Shown: piece by piece, positions 6,632 through 13,123 of the stretch
Layout of the letters: every line of letters begins with the position of its first letter
Position numbering within the stretch: the first letter of the stretch is position 1
Assembly (NCBI GenBank): GCA_028353405.1
Contig: JAOMOG010000017.1
Location: 1-32,836, forward strand
Reading direction: 5' to 3'
Source: Candidatus Poseidoniaceae archaeon
Lineage (GTDB): Archaea > Thermoplasmatota > Poseidoniia > Poseidoniales > Poseidoniaceae
Length of the DNA stretch: 32,836 nt
Translations under genes and position numbers: made by a program
The notes under the pieces: generated by a model
Database searches by the model: none
What the model saw: only the letters and a program-made list of their open reading frames with translations
What the model was told of the DNA's origin: nothing

Positions 6632-7797
6632 TATTCTGTATCGTCTGGAATTGGATTCCATGGCAATACATCACACCAATGCCCAATTCTCCACGCTCTT
6701 CCTTGAGTCATTACAGAACCGACAAAGATGGGCCCTTGATGCCCTGTATCCAATAATTCCTTCAACGCTTCTAAGCCCCTTCCATCGAATTTTGCACTAG
6801 TACGAGCGCCGCTTGGCAATACGCGGCCGCTATCATCTAGTGGCTCGCATAGTTCAATTGCAGCCGCACCAGATTCCAAATCAATGTCATGTAACAAGAT
6901 TACTGCGTCGGCGAAATCCGCCTTGTGAAGTGTACCGTTATCGCTACGCCATTTCCACCAATGTGGGCACCAAGCTTTCCAGTCACAAAACCCACCACAG
7001 GATTCGTCACCAATTTGAGGTGCCATCGGTAAAGGAGTTGGTTGTGTTTTCTGCCATGCATCAAATGCCTGTTCCAATACATTCTCTCCTTTGGCTTCCC
7101 ATTTCGCTGAAGTCTTAGTGTACCAACCCTCTGCTACCACTGGTGGTGCATTTGGATTGTTTGATAATAATATGTCTCGGTACATCAGTAATTGGCGATT
7201 GACTTCACTCTTCAGTGTACCTTCAGGCGCCCTTCCTGTTTTGAAATCTGCAACTACCCACCCACTGAGTTTACCTTCATCATCAACATCGGCGAGTAGT
7301 AAATCCAATCTTCCCATCAAACGACCATCGCTTGTTTTCAATTCACCTTCAACTGCGATAACCAATGATTGTATTTTCCTCCACAGTGCAGCAGTAACTT
7401 TCTCATGAGGTAAACCGCGTACACCAATGTGATCTAATAACAAAATAATGCCACCTTTTTGTTGACGTAGGGCCTCGCTCCACTTGTCTTCCTTCCATTG
7501 AGGATGCCTTGGTGTAGCAAAGAATAATGCTTTTTCTTCTTCCCATCTTGCCCGAAGAAGAATCTCTCCCTCTTCCTTTAACCAACCTGCATCAATATCG
7601 TTTTTTGCAGATAGGTCCATGTTTAGAAGGTCTTCCAGAGATGCGTGAACTGCAGTTCCTATCGATGCTGCCATACCTGCTTTACGTGGTAATCCTTGAC
7701 GACTTAACCAATACATACGCGGGCAAGTTTCGTAACGATTCCATGCTGATGGAGAGAGTTGGTGCGGCCGTGCTGTCTTGTTTGCTTCGCCGCTCAT
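6616..7797 (-). CDS. PD-(D/E)XK nuclease with Fe-S cluster, Cas4/RecB/AddB-like
   Basis: A 393-residue protein. The nuclease motifs are His51 in GTAVHASLEDLL, Asp165 in GRLDLLL, Asp184 and Lys186 in VVADFKTG, and Gln202/Tyr206 in RQLLMYRD. This is the RecB/Cas4 order. Four Cys, Cys25 (YETCPRMYW) plus Cys267, Cys271 and Cys277 (ESCGGFCDWKAWCPHW), are spaced as in the 4Fe-4S nucleases Cas4 and AddB. The enzyme is expected to degrade DNA ends. The last 100 residues form an extra C-terminal domain with beta-like pattern (QGPIFVGSVM, AWRIGHW) that is not part of Cas4. No cas gene or CRISPR array is nearby, so a repair role is more likely than spacer acquisition. The gene is convergent with, and overlaps, the DEDDh exonuclease. 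Confidence 0.85.
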   Translation of the reverse strand: MSGEANKTARPHQLSPSAWNRYETCPRMYWLSRQGLPRKAGMAASIGTAVHASLEDLLNMDLSAKNDIDAGWLKEEGEILLRARWEEEKALFFATPRHPQWKEDKWSEALRQQKGGIILLLDHIGVRGLPHEKVTAALWRKIQSLVIAVEGELKTSDGRLMGRLDLLLADVDDEGKLSGWVVADFKTGRAPEGTLKSEVNRQLLMYRDILLSNNPNAPPVVAEGWYTKTSAKWEAKGENVLEQAFDAWQKTQPTPLPMAPQIGDESCGGFCDWKAWCPHWWKWRSDNGTLHKADFADAVILLHDIDLESGAAAIELCEPLDDSGRVLPSGARTSAKFDGRGLEALKELLDTGHQGPIFVGSVMTQGRAWRIGHWCDVLPWNPIPDDTEYHREY

Positions 7798-7886
7798 GAC
7801 ATGTCGTTTACCTCTCTAATGATGAAGGCTTTGTCGTGACCTTGCCCGCCAATGGTTTGATACATTAACCATGATGTGGCAGATTC

Positions 7887-8690
7887 ATGGAAGGACCAAT
7901 GCTTCGTTTGAATGCTGATGTAAAAACCGATAATGCCATGGTAATAACCTGTTTCCCAACAGTAGGGATGGTATCGAGTATTGTTGGCCATTATTTGATT
8001 GACCACTTGGAACTTGAATATGTGGGTGGCTTAGTAGACCCTCGTCTACCATCTATCTCACTCATCCAAAAGGGTGTACCATTGCCTCCTATTCGCGCCT
8101 ATGCGGGTGAACCAACATGTACCCTTGAAGGTTGTACTCAAATCATTTTATTGATGAGCGAATTAGTAGTTCCTGAACAACTAGTACATGAGATTGTTTG
8201 GAAGTTATTTGAATGGTCAAAAGAAAAGGAAATCAAGGCTGGAGTAGTAATTGATGCATTTGCTAAGACTGGAATGAAGGCAAATCTGAATGGTTCTGAA
8301 CCTATGGTTGATTATGACGATACCGAGGGTGTTGATTTAGTTGGTATTGGAGCAAATGAAGAAATGCGCGACAAACTGGTTGAAATGGGAATACCTCTGC
8401 TTGAACAGGGCGTTATCAAAGGAATAAATGCTGCAATATTGGGTGAGGCTCATCGCCGCGGTCTTGGTTTGATGTCAATAATGGTCGAAGCTGACCCTCG
8501 ATTCCCTGACGCTCGAGCTGCTGCTGTGTTGATTGAAACACTAAATGCACTATTACCATCTATTGAATTAGATCATGCTCCTCTGATAAAGGAGGCCGAA
8601 CAATTAGAACTTCAGTTGAAGGAAATGATGGAAGGTGCTGCTTCGATTAGCGAAGGTCAAGGAACTCCTAATTCCATGTTGTATGGTTAA
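7887..8690 (+). CDS. PAC2 family protein (proteasome assembly chaperone 2 homologue)
   Basis: A 267-residue protein with the PAC2-family course. A hydrophobic strand and turn occur near the start (MVITCFPTVGMVSSIVGHYLI), followed by LEYVGGLVDPRLP, PIRAYAGEP, and later LLEQGVIKGINAAILGEAHRRGL with a terminal region of acidic helices. Archaeal members of this COG2047-type family form multimers and have been linked to proteasome assembly or unfolding through a C-terminal tail. The tail here ends in SMLYG, an HbYX-like position (hydrophobic-Tyr-X) that could dock on the proteasome; that last point is inference. It is divergent from the Fe-S nuclease gene across an 89-bp gap. An AT-rich stretch (7859-7868) lies about 23 nt before the ATG; an ATG at 7899 is a second possible start. 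Confidence 0.85.
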   Translation: MEGPMLRLNADVKTDNAMVITCFPTVGMVSSIVGHYLIDHLELEYVGGLVDPRLPSISLIQKGVPLPPIRAYAGEPTCTLEGCTQIILLMSELVVPEQLVHEIVWKLFEWSKEKEIKAGVVIDAFAKTGMKANLNGSEPMVDYDDTEGVDLVGIGANEEMRDKLVEMGIPLLEQGVIKGINAAILGEAHRRGLGLMSIMVEADPRFPDARAAAVLIETLNALLPSIELDHAPLIKEAEQLELQLKEMMEGAASISEGQGTPNSMLYG

Positions 8691-8822
8691 TTGCGATTTG
8701 TATTCTGCAAGTATACATCGGAAACAGGGTGTCAACAATCCTTGCGTGAGATGTTTATTGTAACGGTAGCGTGCCACACACCATTTACACATTCTTTTTG
8801 ATATGGCTTACTTTGGTGTAAA

Positions 8823-9044
8823 TCAATCTAATGCCCAAGAACCGTCCCGGCCATATTCACTTTCTTCTTGTCCAGGACCGGGGTTTTCGCTTCTATAACT
8901 CCTATGACATTGGATACTACAAAAGGAAGAATGACTCTCACAAAGCAACCGGGTTTCGCCACACTGGCCACATTTTTTCAAAAAACCCATATTTTTACAA
9001 TTCCCTGAATAACCGCAGGCACTGGAATCTTTGTCATTAGTCAT
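8823..9044 (-). CDS. small Cys-rich zinc-binding-like protein
   Basis: A 73-residue protein. Cys10, Cys16, Cys25, Cys28, Cys35, His38, Cys42, Cys46 and His47 are packed into 38 residues (C-X5-C-X8-C-X2-C-X6-C-X2-H-X3-C-X3-C-H). That is enough for two zinc sites in a cross-brace, as in AN1, MYND and similar fingers, but I cannot assign a named family. A charged acidic tail of 25 residues follows. There is no signal peptide. A box TTGAATAG (9065-9072) lies 24-25 nt before the ATG and supports both the start and a leaderless transcript. Confidence 0.65.
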   Translation of the reverse strand: MTNDKDSSACGYSGNCKNMGFLKKCGQCGETRLLCESHSSFCSIQCHRSYRSENPGPGQEESEYGRDGSWALD

Positions 9045-9064
9045 GATTTGCTGCTGGGATACTT

Positions 9065-9072
9065 CTATTCAA
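9065..9072 (-). promoter_or_regulatory. TATA-like box for the Cys-rich gene
   Basis: TTGAATAG on the minus strand, centred 24.5 nt before the ATG at 9044. The divergent gene at 9148 has TTGAATAT at the same distance, which strengthens both calls, though each box alone is weak. Confidence 0.4.
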
Positions 9073-9119
9073 TGATGCCGGACACTGGCAAAACTTTGAA
9101 ACGGTCTGCATAGAAATCG

Positions 9120-9127
9120 TTGAATAT
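9120..9127 (+). promoter_or_regulatory. TATA-like box for the acidic-tail gene
   Basis: TTGAATAT on the plus strand, centred 24.5 nt before the ATG at 9148. It mirrors the box of the divergent Cys-rich gene. Confidence 0.4.
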
Positions 9128-9147
9128 GGCAATACCTACTGCACACC

Positions 9148-9663
9148 ATGCTGACAGAAGATGAACTATGGAGTGGAGTTGAAAATTTATTTTCCGAATC
9201 AACTGTGATAGAATCTCTAAAAAAGAAATCCAATCACACAATCATCGCAACAAATCCTGCGACCAGAGAATACACGATCAAATACGGGGAATCTGGAAAC
9301 CCCGTTGTCGTAAAGTTCTGGAAGGTCTGCAAGATGTATTCAATGCTCTGTGATGCTGGAAGGTTGTTTAATTCTGATATGGAGAATGGTGGGCACAACG
9401 AGGTTGACATGTCAACTTGGCACAAACCTGGTTCCGCTATGCTAGCAGTAATTCCACTTCTTGATTCTGAAGTTTCCATCAATGAAGATGGTCCCGAAGC
9501 AGGCCTATATCGTAATTTACCTAGCAATGCCGTCGATGATGATGATGATGATTACTATTATGATGACGATTACTATGACGACAGTGGTTCAGGGAGAACC
9601 CCAAATGACGACCGTTCTGATTCAATGAATCCGAACAGTCACCGATATAACCCTGGTCGCTAA
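9148..9663 (+). CDS. hypothetical protein with an Asp/Tyr-rich acidic tail
   Basis: A 171-residue protein not recognised as any family. Residues about 1-125 look like a small mixed alpha/beta domain (LWSGVENLF, HTIIATNPATREYTIKYG, VVVKFWKVCKMY). It is followed by a run of Asp and Tyr (about 129-144, DDDDDD-YYY-DDD-YY-DD) and a polar Ser/Asn/Arg tail. The tail would be disordered and could bind cations or basic proteins. No signal peptide is present, so it is probably cytosolic. It stands alone on the plus strand between two Cys-rich genes on the minus strand. Confidence 0.65.
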   Translation: MLTEDELWSGVENLFSESTVIESLKKKSNHTIIATNPATREYTIKYGESGNPVVVKFWKVCKMYSMLCDAGRLFNSDMENGGHNEVDMSTWHKPGSAMLAVIPLLDSEVSINEDGPEAGLYRNLPSNAVDDDDDDYYYDDDYYDDSGSGRTPNDDRSDSMNPNSHRYNPGR

Positions 9664-9686
9664 TTTAATTCAATCGATTCAAACGG

Positions 9687-9983
9687 TCAGTAAATACCCT
9701 CAATCCCCGGAGGTCGCTCACAAGATTTGCAGAGTTCATCACAAGAATTACAATTGTCACTTCGGCCGCAGTTGTCGCGTTCACAAGACCAGTGGTTTGA
9801 ATCACAATTGTCGCAGTATTCACACCCACAATCATTCACGCTACACTCATAGCTCCATTCGTAGCATTTACCACAGCACTCAGCATTGGGGTGCGCTCCA
9901 TTGATGTGATCCGAAACACGATCTTCAGCCGACCGAACTTCCCCGTCTTCGGCTTCAAAATCACAAAACGGACAATTGGACAT
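9687..9983 (-). CDS. small protein with C2H2-like finger and multiple CXXC pairs
   Basis: About 98 residues from the ATG at 9983. It begins with a C2H2-like unit (CPFCDFEAEDG ... DHINGAH), followed by more than a dozen Cys in about 55 residues, mostly as C-X2-C or C-X4-C pairs (CCGKC, CEYCDNC, CNSCDELCKSC). It should bind several zinc ions; nucleic-acid or protein binding is inferred. An upstream frame extension to 10073 would add a hydrophobic stretch with no start signal. The TATA box at 10006-10013 fits a leaderless start at 9983 instead. Its 3' end faces the acidic-tail gene (23 nt apart). Confidence 0.7.
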   Translation of the reverse strand: MSNCPFCDFEAEDGEVRSAEDRVSDHINGAHPNAECCGKCYEWSYECSVNDCGCEYCDNCDSNHWSCERDNCGRSDNCNSCDELCKSCERPPGIEGIY

Positions 9984-10005
9984 GATTATAGTGCAGTGTA
10001 TCTTT

Positions 10006-10013
10006 ATTATAAA
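10006..10013 (-). promoter_or_regulatory. TATA box, leaderless promoter of the multi-Cys gene
   Basis: TTTATAAT on the minus strand, centred 26.5 nt before the ATG at 9983. It is one of the clearest boxes in the window and decides between the start at 9983 and a longer frame. Confidence 0.6.
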
Positions 10014-10144
10014 TAATTCTATCAGAAATATACAGTGTAGGGCATTGATTCCAAGCCTAAACTTACATTCCACAACTCAGTTTTTACCGGTTTAGAAGCC
10101 ACATTATTTTTGGTTGAAAGTCTTTGATTAACTTGGTGAGTTTT

Positions 10145-10714
10145 TCATTGACTACTATTTGCTCTTATTCCGATTACCAAATTTGTTAATCCAGAAAGTA
10201 ACAATAGGACGCTCAACCAAATCGGCATTAGTAAAACCAAATCATATGGTAAATGAAGCATATCCAATAGTGATTCTCCCCTGGCGAATCTACCACCTGC
10301 ACTTGCAGTTAGTAAAATTGCACCACAAGCTGCCATTCCGAAACTGGACTGGATCAATGAAGTTTTTGATTCATCCCAAATGCTACTACCAATCTTCCAT
10401 CTGCTAATAAGAACTCCAATCGCAAGTCCAAAACCGGCAAAGGAAAGCCATAATTTGTTGACTAAAATTGCGCTGATGAATCCGCCGTCATTAGCTCCGG
10501 CTGAATTTATTCCAGATAAAATTGCAAATGGTAAACTAAGTAATCCGAATAATAATGCTCCGTGTGCAATACTATCAAGTGCTTCGTTTGCTTTATCATT
10601 TGATAGAATTTTAAAACTATACAATAGTTTGAGACCAAAACAGAGTCCTGCTAATGCAAAAGTCCCTACTACTAATTCTGTAGTGACTACGTGGAATGTT
10701 GCTGCTGAAACCAT
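10145..10714 (-). CDS. five-helix membrane protein in a putative heme/redox operon
   Basis: About 189 residues, mostly hydrophobic, with membrane helices near residues 10-32, 48-70, 82-104, 120-140 and 158-187. His9, His52 and His155 sit at or near helix ends, which would suit heme or metal ligands, but I cannot assign a family. The ATG at 10714 overlaps the stop of the upstream secreted-protein gene (TGATG), and a strong Shine-Dalgarno (AAGGAGGTG) lies 9 nt before it. A GTG one codon earlier is an alternative start. It is the last gene of a three-gene operon whose first two products carry unusual Cys/His motifs, so a shared electron-transfer or metal role is plausible. Confidence 0.75.
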   Translation of the reverse strand: MVSAATFHVVTTELVVGTFALAGLCFGLKLLYSFKILSNDKANEALDSIAHGALLFGLLSLPFAILSGINSAGANDGGFISAILVNKLWLSFAGFGLAIGVLISRWKIGSSIWDESKTSLIQSSFGMAACGAILLTASAGGRFARGESLLDMLHLPYDLVLLMPIWLSVLLLLSGLTNLVIGIRANSSQ

Positions 10715-11691
10715 CACAACGCACCTCCTTGGAGCGGTGGTTGAATTTCGCTAAGTGTTTTTTCTGTTTTGTTATTGGAAGTTGGTTTATTTCTAGTTTG
10801 AAGTAATACTGTTAATCCTGCAAAGAATAGTAACACACTTATTGCTTGTAGATAGACTGCTGTTGTATCAATGCTGAATCCCTGTTCATTGCTAACCAGG
10901 GTGAACCAGGGTGTGGTTTGCTGTGGACCTTCACCGTCTAAAATAGCCCGCCATTGCATAGTGGAAGGTTGGTTGGCTGTTGGTAACTCAACCATGAAAC
11001 CATTAACAGAATCACCAGTAACGTTTGCTTGGTTAGCAATGCCGCCATCAATTCTCCATTCAACAGCAACAGCATCTGTATCATCAACCAATAATTGGAA
11101 ATTGCTTTGTTGCCCTACTTCACGTGAAACAACCGGTATGAAGTCGGTGGATAATCGCGGTAAATTATCTGGAATTGGTAGAACTTCGACATTGTAAGCC
11201 TGACTTATGCCGAAGTGAGGAGCGCCATTACCGCCATGTTGAATTGATGCGAAAAATGTGTAATTACCAACTTCAGGGGCTCTTAATACCCACTCAGTTG
11301 TATCTCCATTAGTAAATCCTGTTACTTCAATATAATTGTTGACCGCTCCATTGGAATCAGACAGAATTTGCCAACCGATATCTTGTGGAGTATCGCGATA
11401 CCCTGTTGTATCACTCAATAAGAATAAGCCAATTGGAACATAAATTGAAGTTGTCAGTTGGTCAACTTGAAGCGTGAAAGTTGTTGCTTGACCTGCATAG
11501 ATATTCGATTCTGTTACAAGCATTAGTGATGCGGATGAGGTCGCATTTTGATCCGAATCTCCATGGCAGGCACCACCGCATTGCATGTCATAGATTCCAT
11601 CACCAACGCCACCAGGTTCAGCCGCTCCTAGATTGGTAGAGAGCAATAATAGACAAAGGACTAATGTGGCTTTTATTCGCATTAAACTCAT
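10714..11691 (-). CDS. secreted, membrane-anchored protein with a CX3CH motif
   Basis: A 325-residue protein. It has a signal peptide (residues about 5-24), then within 20 residues of the predicted cleavage site a CGGACHG motif (Cys38, Cys42, His43), and a beta-rich extracellular region with two Ig-like blocks. A C-terminal membrane helix (about 276-296) and a short Lys/Thr-rich cytoplasmic tail complete it. Canonical c-type heme attachment is CXXCH; this one has one extra residue between the Cys. The start directly follows the stop of the upstream gene (no gap), and its stop overlaps the downstream membrane protein start. It could be an outward-facing cytochrome-like or copper/heme-binding protein; this is inference. 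Confidence 0.75.
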   Translation of the reverse strand: MSLMRIKATLVLCLLLLSTNLGAAEPGGVGDGIYDMQCGGACHGDSDQNATSSASLMLVTESNIYAGQATTFTLQVDQLTTSIYVPIGLFLLSDTTGYRDTPQDIGWQILSDSNGAVNNYIEVTGFTNGDTTEWVLRAPEVGNYTFFASIQHGGNGAPHFGISQAYNVEVLPIPDNLPRLSTDFIPVVSREVGQQSNFQLLVDDTDAVAVEWRIDGGIANQANVTGDSVNGFMVELPTANQPSTMQWRAILDGEGPQQTTPWFTLVSNEQGFSIDTTAVYLQAISVLLFFAGLTVLLQTRNKPTSNNKTEKTLSEIQPPLQGGAL

Positions 11692-13062
11692 TTATTCACC
11701 CCTGTTTAGATATCCCATAGCAACTGTAATCAGACTTAAAATAAGCATTATAAATCCAAGAATCATTCCTGCAAAATCGTTAGTACTTTGTATTTCTTTA
11801 AACGAAGATTCTACTGTAATGGGTGATGATTCACTACCTGCATCCAAGTGCCTTCCATTGACTATTGGTTGAATAGAATATGAGGTATCGCCTGAAAATG
11901 TTGGTGTGTCGGTGAAACTTGTTTGATTGGTTGTAGCGATGACATTGCCATTGCGGATTACTGAGAATTGACTTTGCGGCCCGTCCCATTGCCATGATAA
12001 CTCAACTTGTTGTCCGTTCTGAATTGAAGTTATATCGCTGACATGTGGCCCGTTTACAACTTCAATTGTTTTAGTTGCTAATCCAATTCCGCCCAAATCA
12101 TCTACTACTTGTAAAGTCAATGTAACTTGAGAATATGCAGTGAAGGTGAATGATTGCATTGAGTAGGCTGAACCTGAATTCCCACTACTATCTGTCCATG
12201 ACCAAATTGAGTTGACTACTTCACCATCACTATCACTGGACATCTGAGAAGTTACTGTTATGGTTTCTCCAATCCATACCGGATTGGTGACGATGTTAAT
12301 CAATGCGGTTGGGGGACTATTGCTTATCGTTGTAGAAGCTATTACCTCTTGACTATTTTCAATACCATCATTGCCAATCACTTTGCAAGTCCAAACTTGA
12401 CCTGGTCCAAGCATAGTTGCAGGTACTGTTTGCAAATTGTCAAGTGAGCCTTCTCTGAATCCATTTCGTAGCCACTGGATGCTGATGGTAACTGGATCAT
12501 CATCAGCATCTGAAGAAGAAATATTAGCCACTAAGTCAGTGGATGAATCTACACTCTGTGGTAATGAGAGTGACACTTGTGGAGCGACGTTGGGGCTTAC
12601 TTCGGCAATCTGAACAGAAAATACCCCTGATGAATCGCCTTCAGTATCGATGTTTCCATCCGCTGCGAGAACTGCAAGAGAGAATGTTACCATGCCACTT
12701 CCAGAACTTGGTGCTGTCCAAGTAACAGTCCATGATGTACTGTCAGGTGAAGAGTGTGTTGCTGAAAGTTGAAGAGAGTCTACTTGGGCATTGACGCTAG
12801 GATTGGAAAGGGTGCCTTTGTCAATATCTAAAGAAAAGCCACCTGCAGGGGCTGAAATACTCATGCCGATGGCCAAAACATATTGCTCTCCTGCTTCATA
12901 TGTGCTGGGATAACCAGATAGTTGGGCGTTTATTGCAGAGTTACTATGGCAACTACAACCATCTGATGTATTGAATTTCCCAGTAGGATGGCCGTCTATG
13001 GCAGGAGCTGATACAACCAGCAGCAGCAACACCGCCAACGCCAGCGTACTAAAGCGACCCAT
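11692..13062 (-). CDS. secreted protein with choice-of-anchor-V-like CXCH region and Ig/PKD-like repeats
   Basis: A 456-residue protein with a signal peptide (about 1-22). The sequence GHPTGKFNTSDGCSCHS (His25, Cys36, Cys38, His39) then resembles the start of the choice-of-anchor V/Reelin-like domain, in which bacterial relatives have CxxCHS after a TG-rich turn. Here only one residue separates the Cys. The domain continues with YPSTYEAGEQYVLAIGM. Two or three beta-sandwich repeats follow (about 158-250, 250-337 and 338-425). A C-terminal membrane helix (about 432-452) ends in RGE. It heads the operon. A 13-bp palindrome (13104-13116) and an AT-rich TATGAAAT stretch lie upstream. Confidence 0.75.
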   Translation of the reverse strand: MGRFSTLALAVLLLLVVSAPAIDGHPTGKFNTSDGCSCHSNSAINAQLSGYPSTYEAGEQYVLAIGMSISAPAGGFSLDIDKGTLSNPSVNAQVDSLQLSATHSSPDSTSWTVTWTAPSSGSGMVTFSLAVLAADGNIDTEGDSSGVFSVQIAEVSPNVAPQVSLSLPQSVDSSTDLVANISSSDADDDPVTISIQWLRNGFREGSLDNLQTVPATMLGPGQVWTCKVIGNDGIENSQEVIASTTISNSPPTALINIVTNPVWIGETITVTSQMSSDSDGEVVNSIWSWTDSSGNSGSAYSMQSFTFTAYSQVTLTLQVVDDLGGIGLATKTIEVVNGPHVSDITSIQNGQQVELSWQWDGPQSQFSVIRNGNVIATTNQTSFTDTPTFSGDTSYSIQPIVNGRHLDAGSESSPITVESSFKEIQSTNDFAGMILGFIMLILSLITVAMGYLNRGE

Positions 13063-13103
13063 GGCAACGCTTTACAGCATCTGCATTTCATACTTCGGCT
13101 TTT

Positions 13104-13116
13104 ATTTACAGTAAAT
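13104..13116. promoter_or_regulatory. 13-bp palindrome upstream of the CXCH operon
   Basis: ATTTAC-A-GTAAAT, six-base arms with a central A, about 42-54 nt before the ATG at 13062. It also lies just past the LigA stop (13124). It may be an operator for the operon; an AT-rich chance palindrome cannot be ruled out. Confidence 0.25.
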
Positions 13117-13123
13117 GCTCGGT

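Noticed and set aside
6616-7797. Cas4-like nuclease as part of a CRISPR system
   Set aside because: No repeat-spacer array and no cas1, cas2 or effector gene is in the window; the nuclease also has an extra C-terminal domain.
8604-8792. Small minus-strand frame over the end of the PAC2 gene
   Set aside because: It overlaps a well-supported gene and has no promoter, Shine-Dalgarno or domain pattern.
9984-10073. N-terminal extension of the multi-Cys protein with a hydrophobic stretch
   Set aside because: The TATA box at 10006-10013 lies inside it and points to a leaderless start at 9983.
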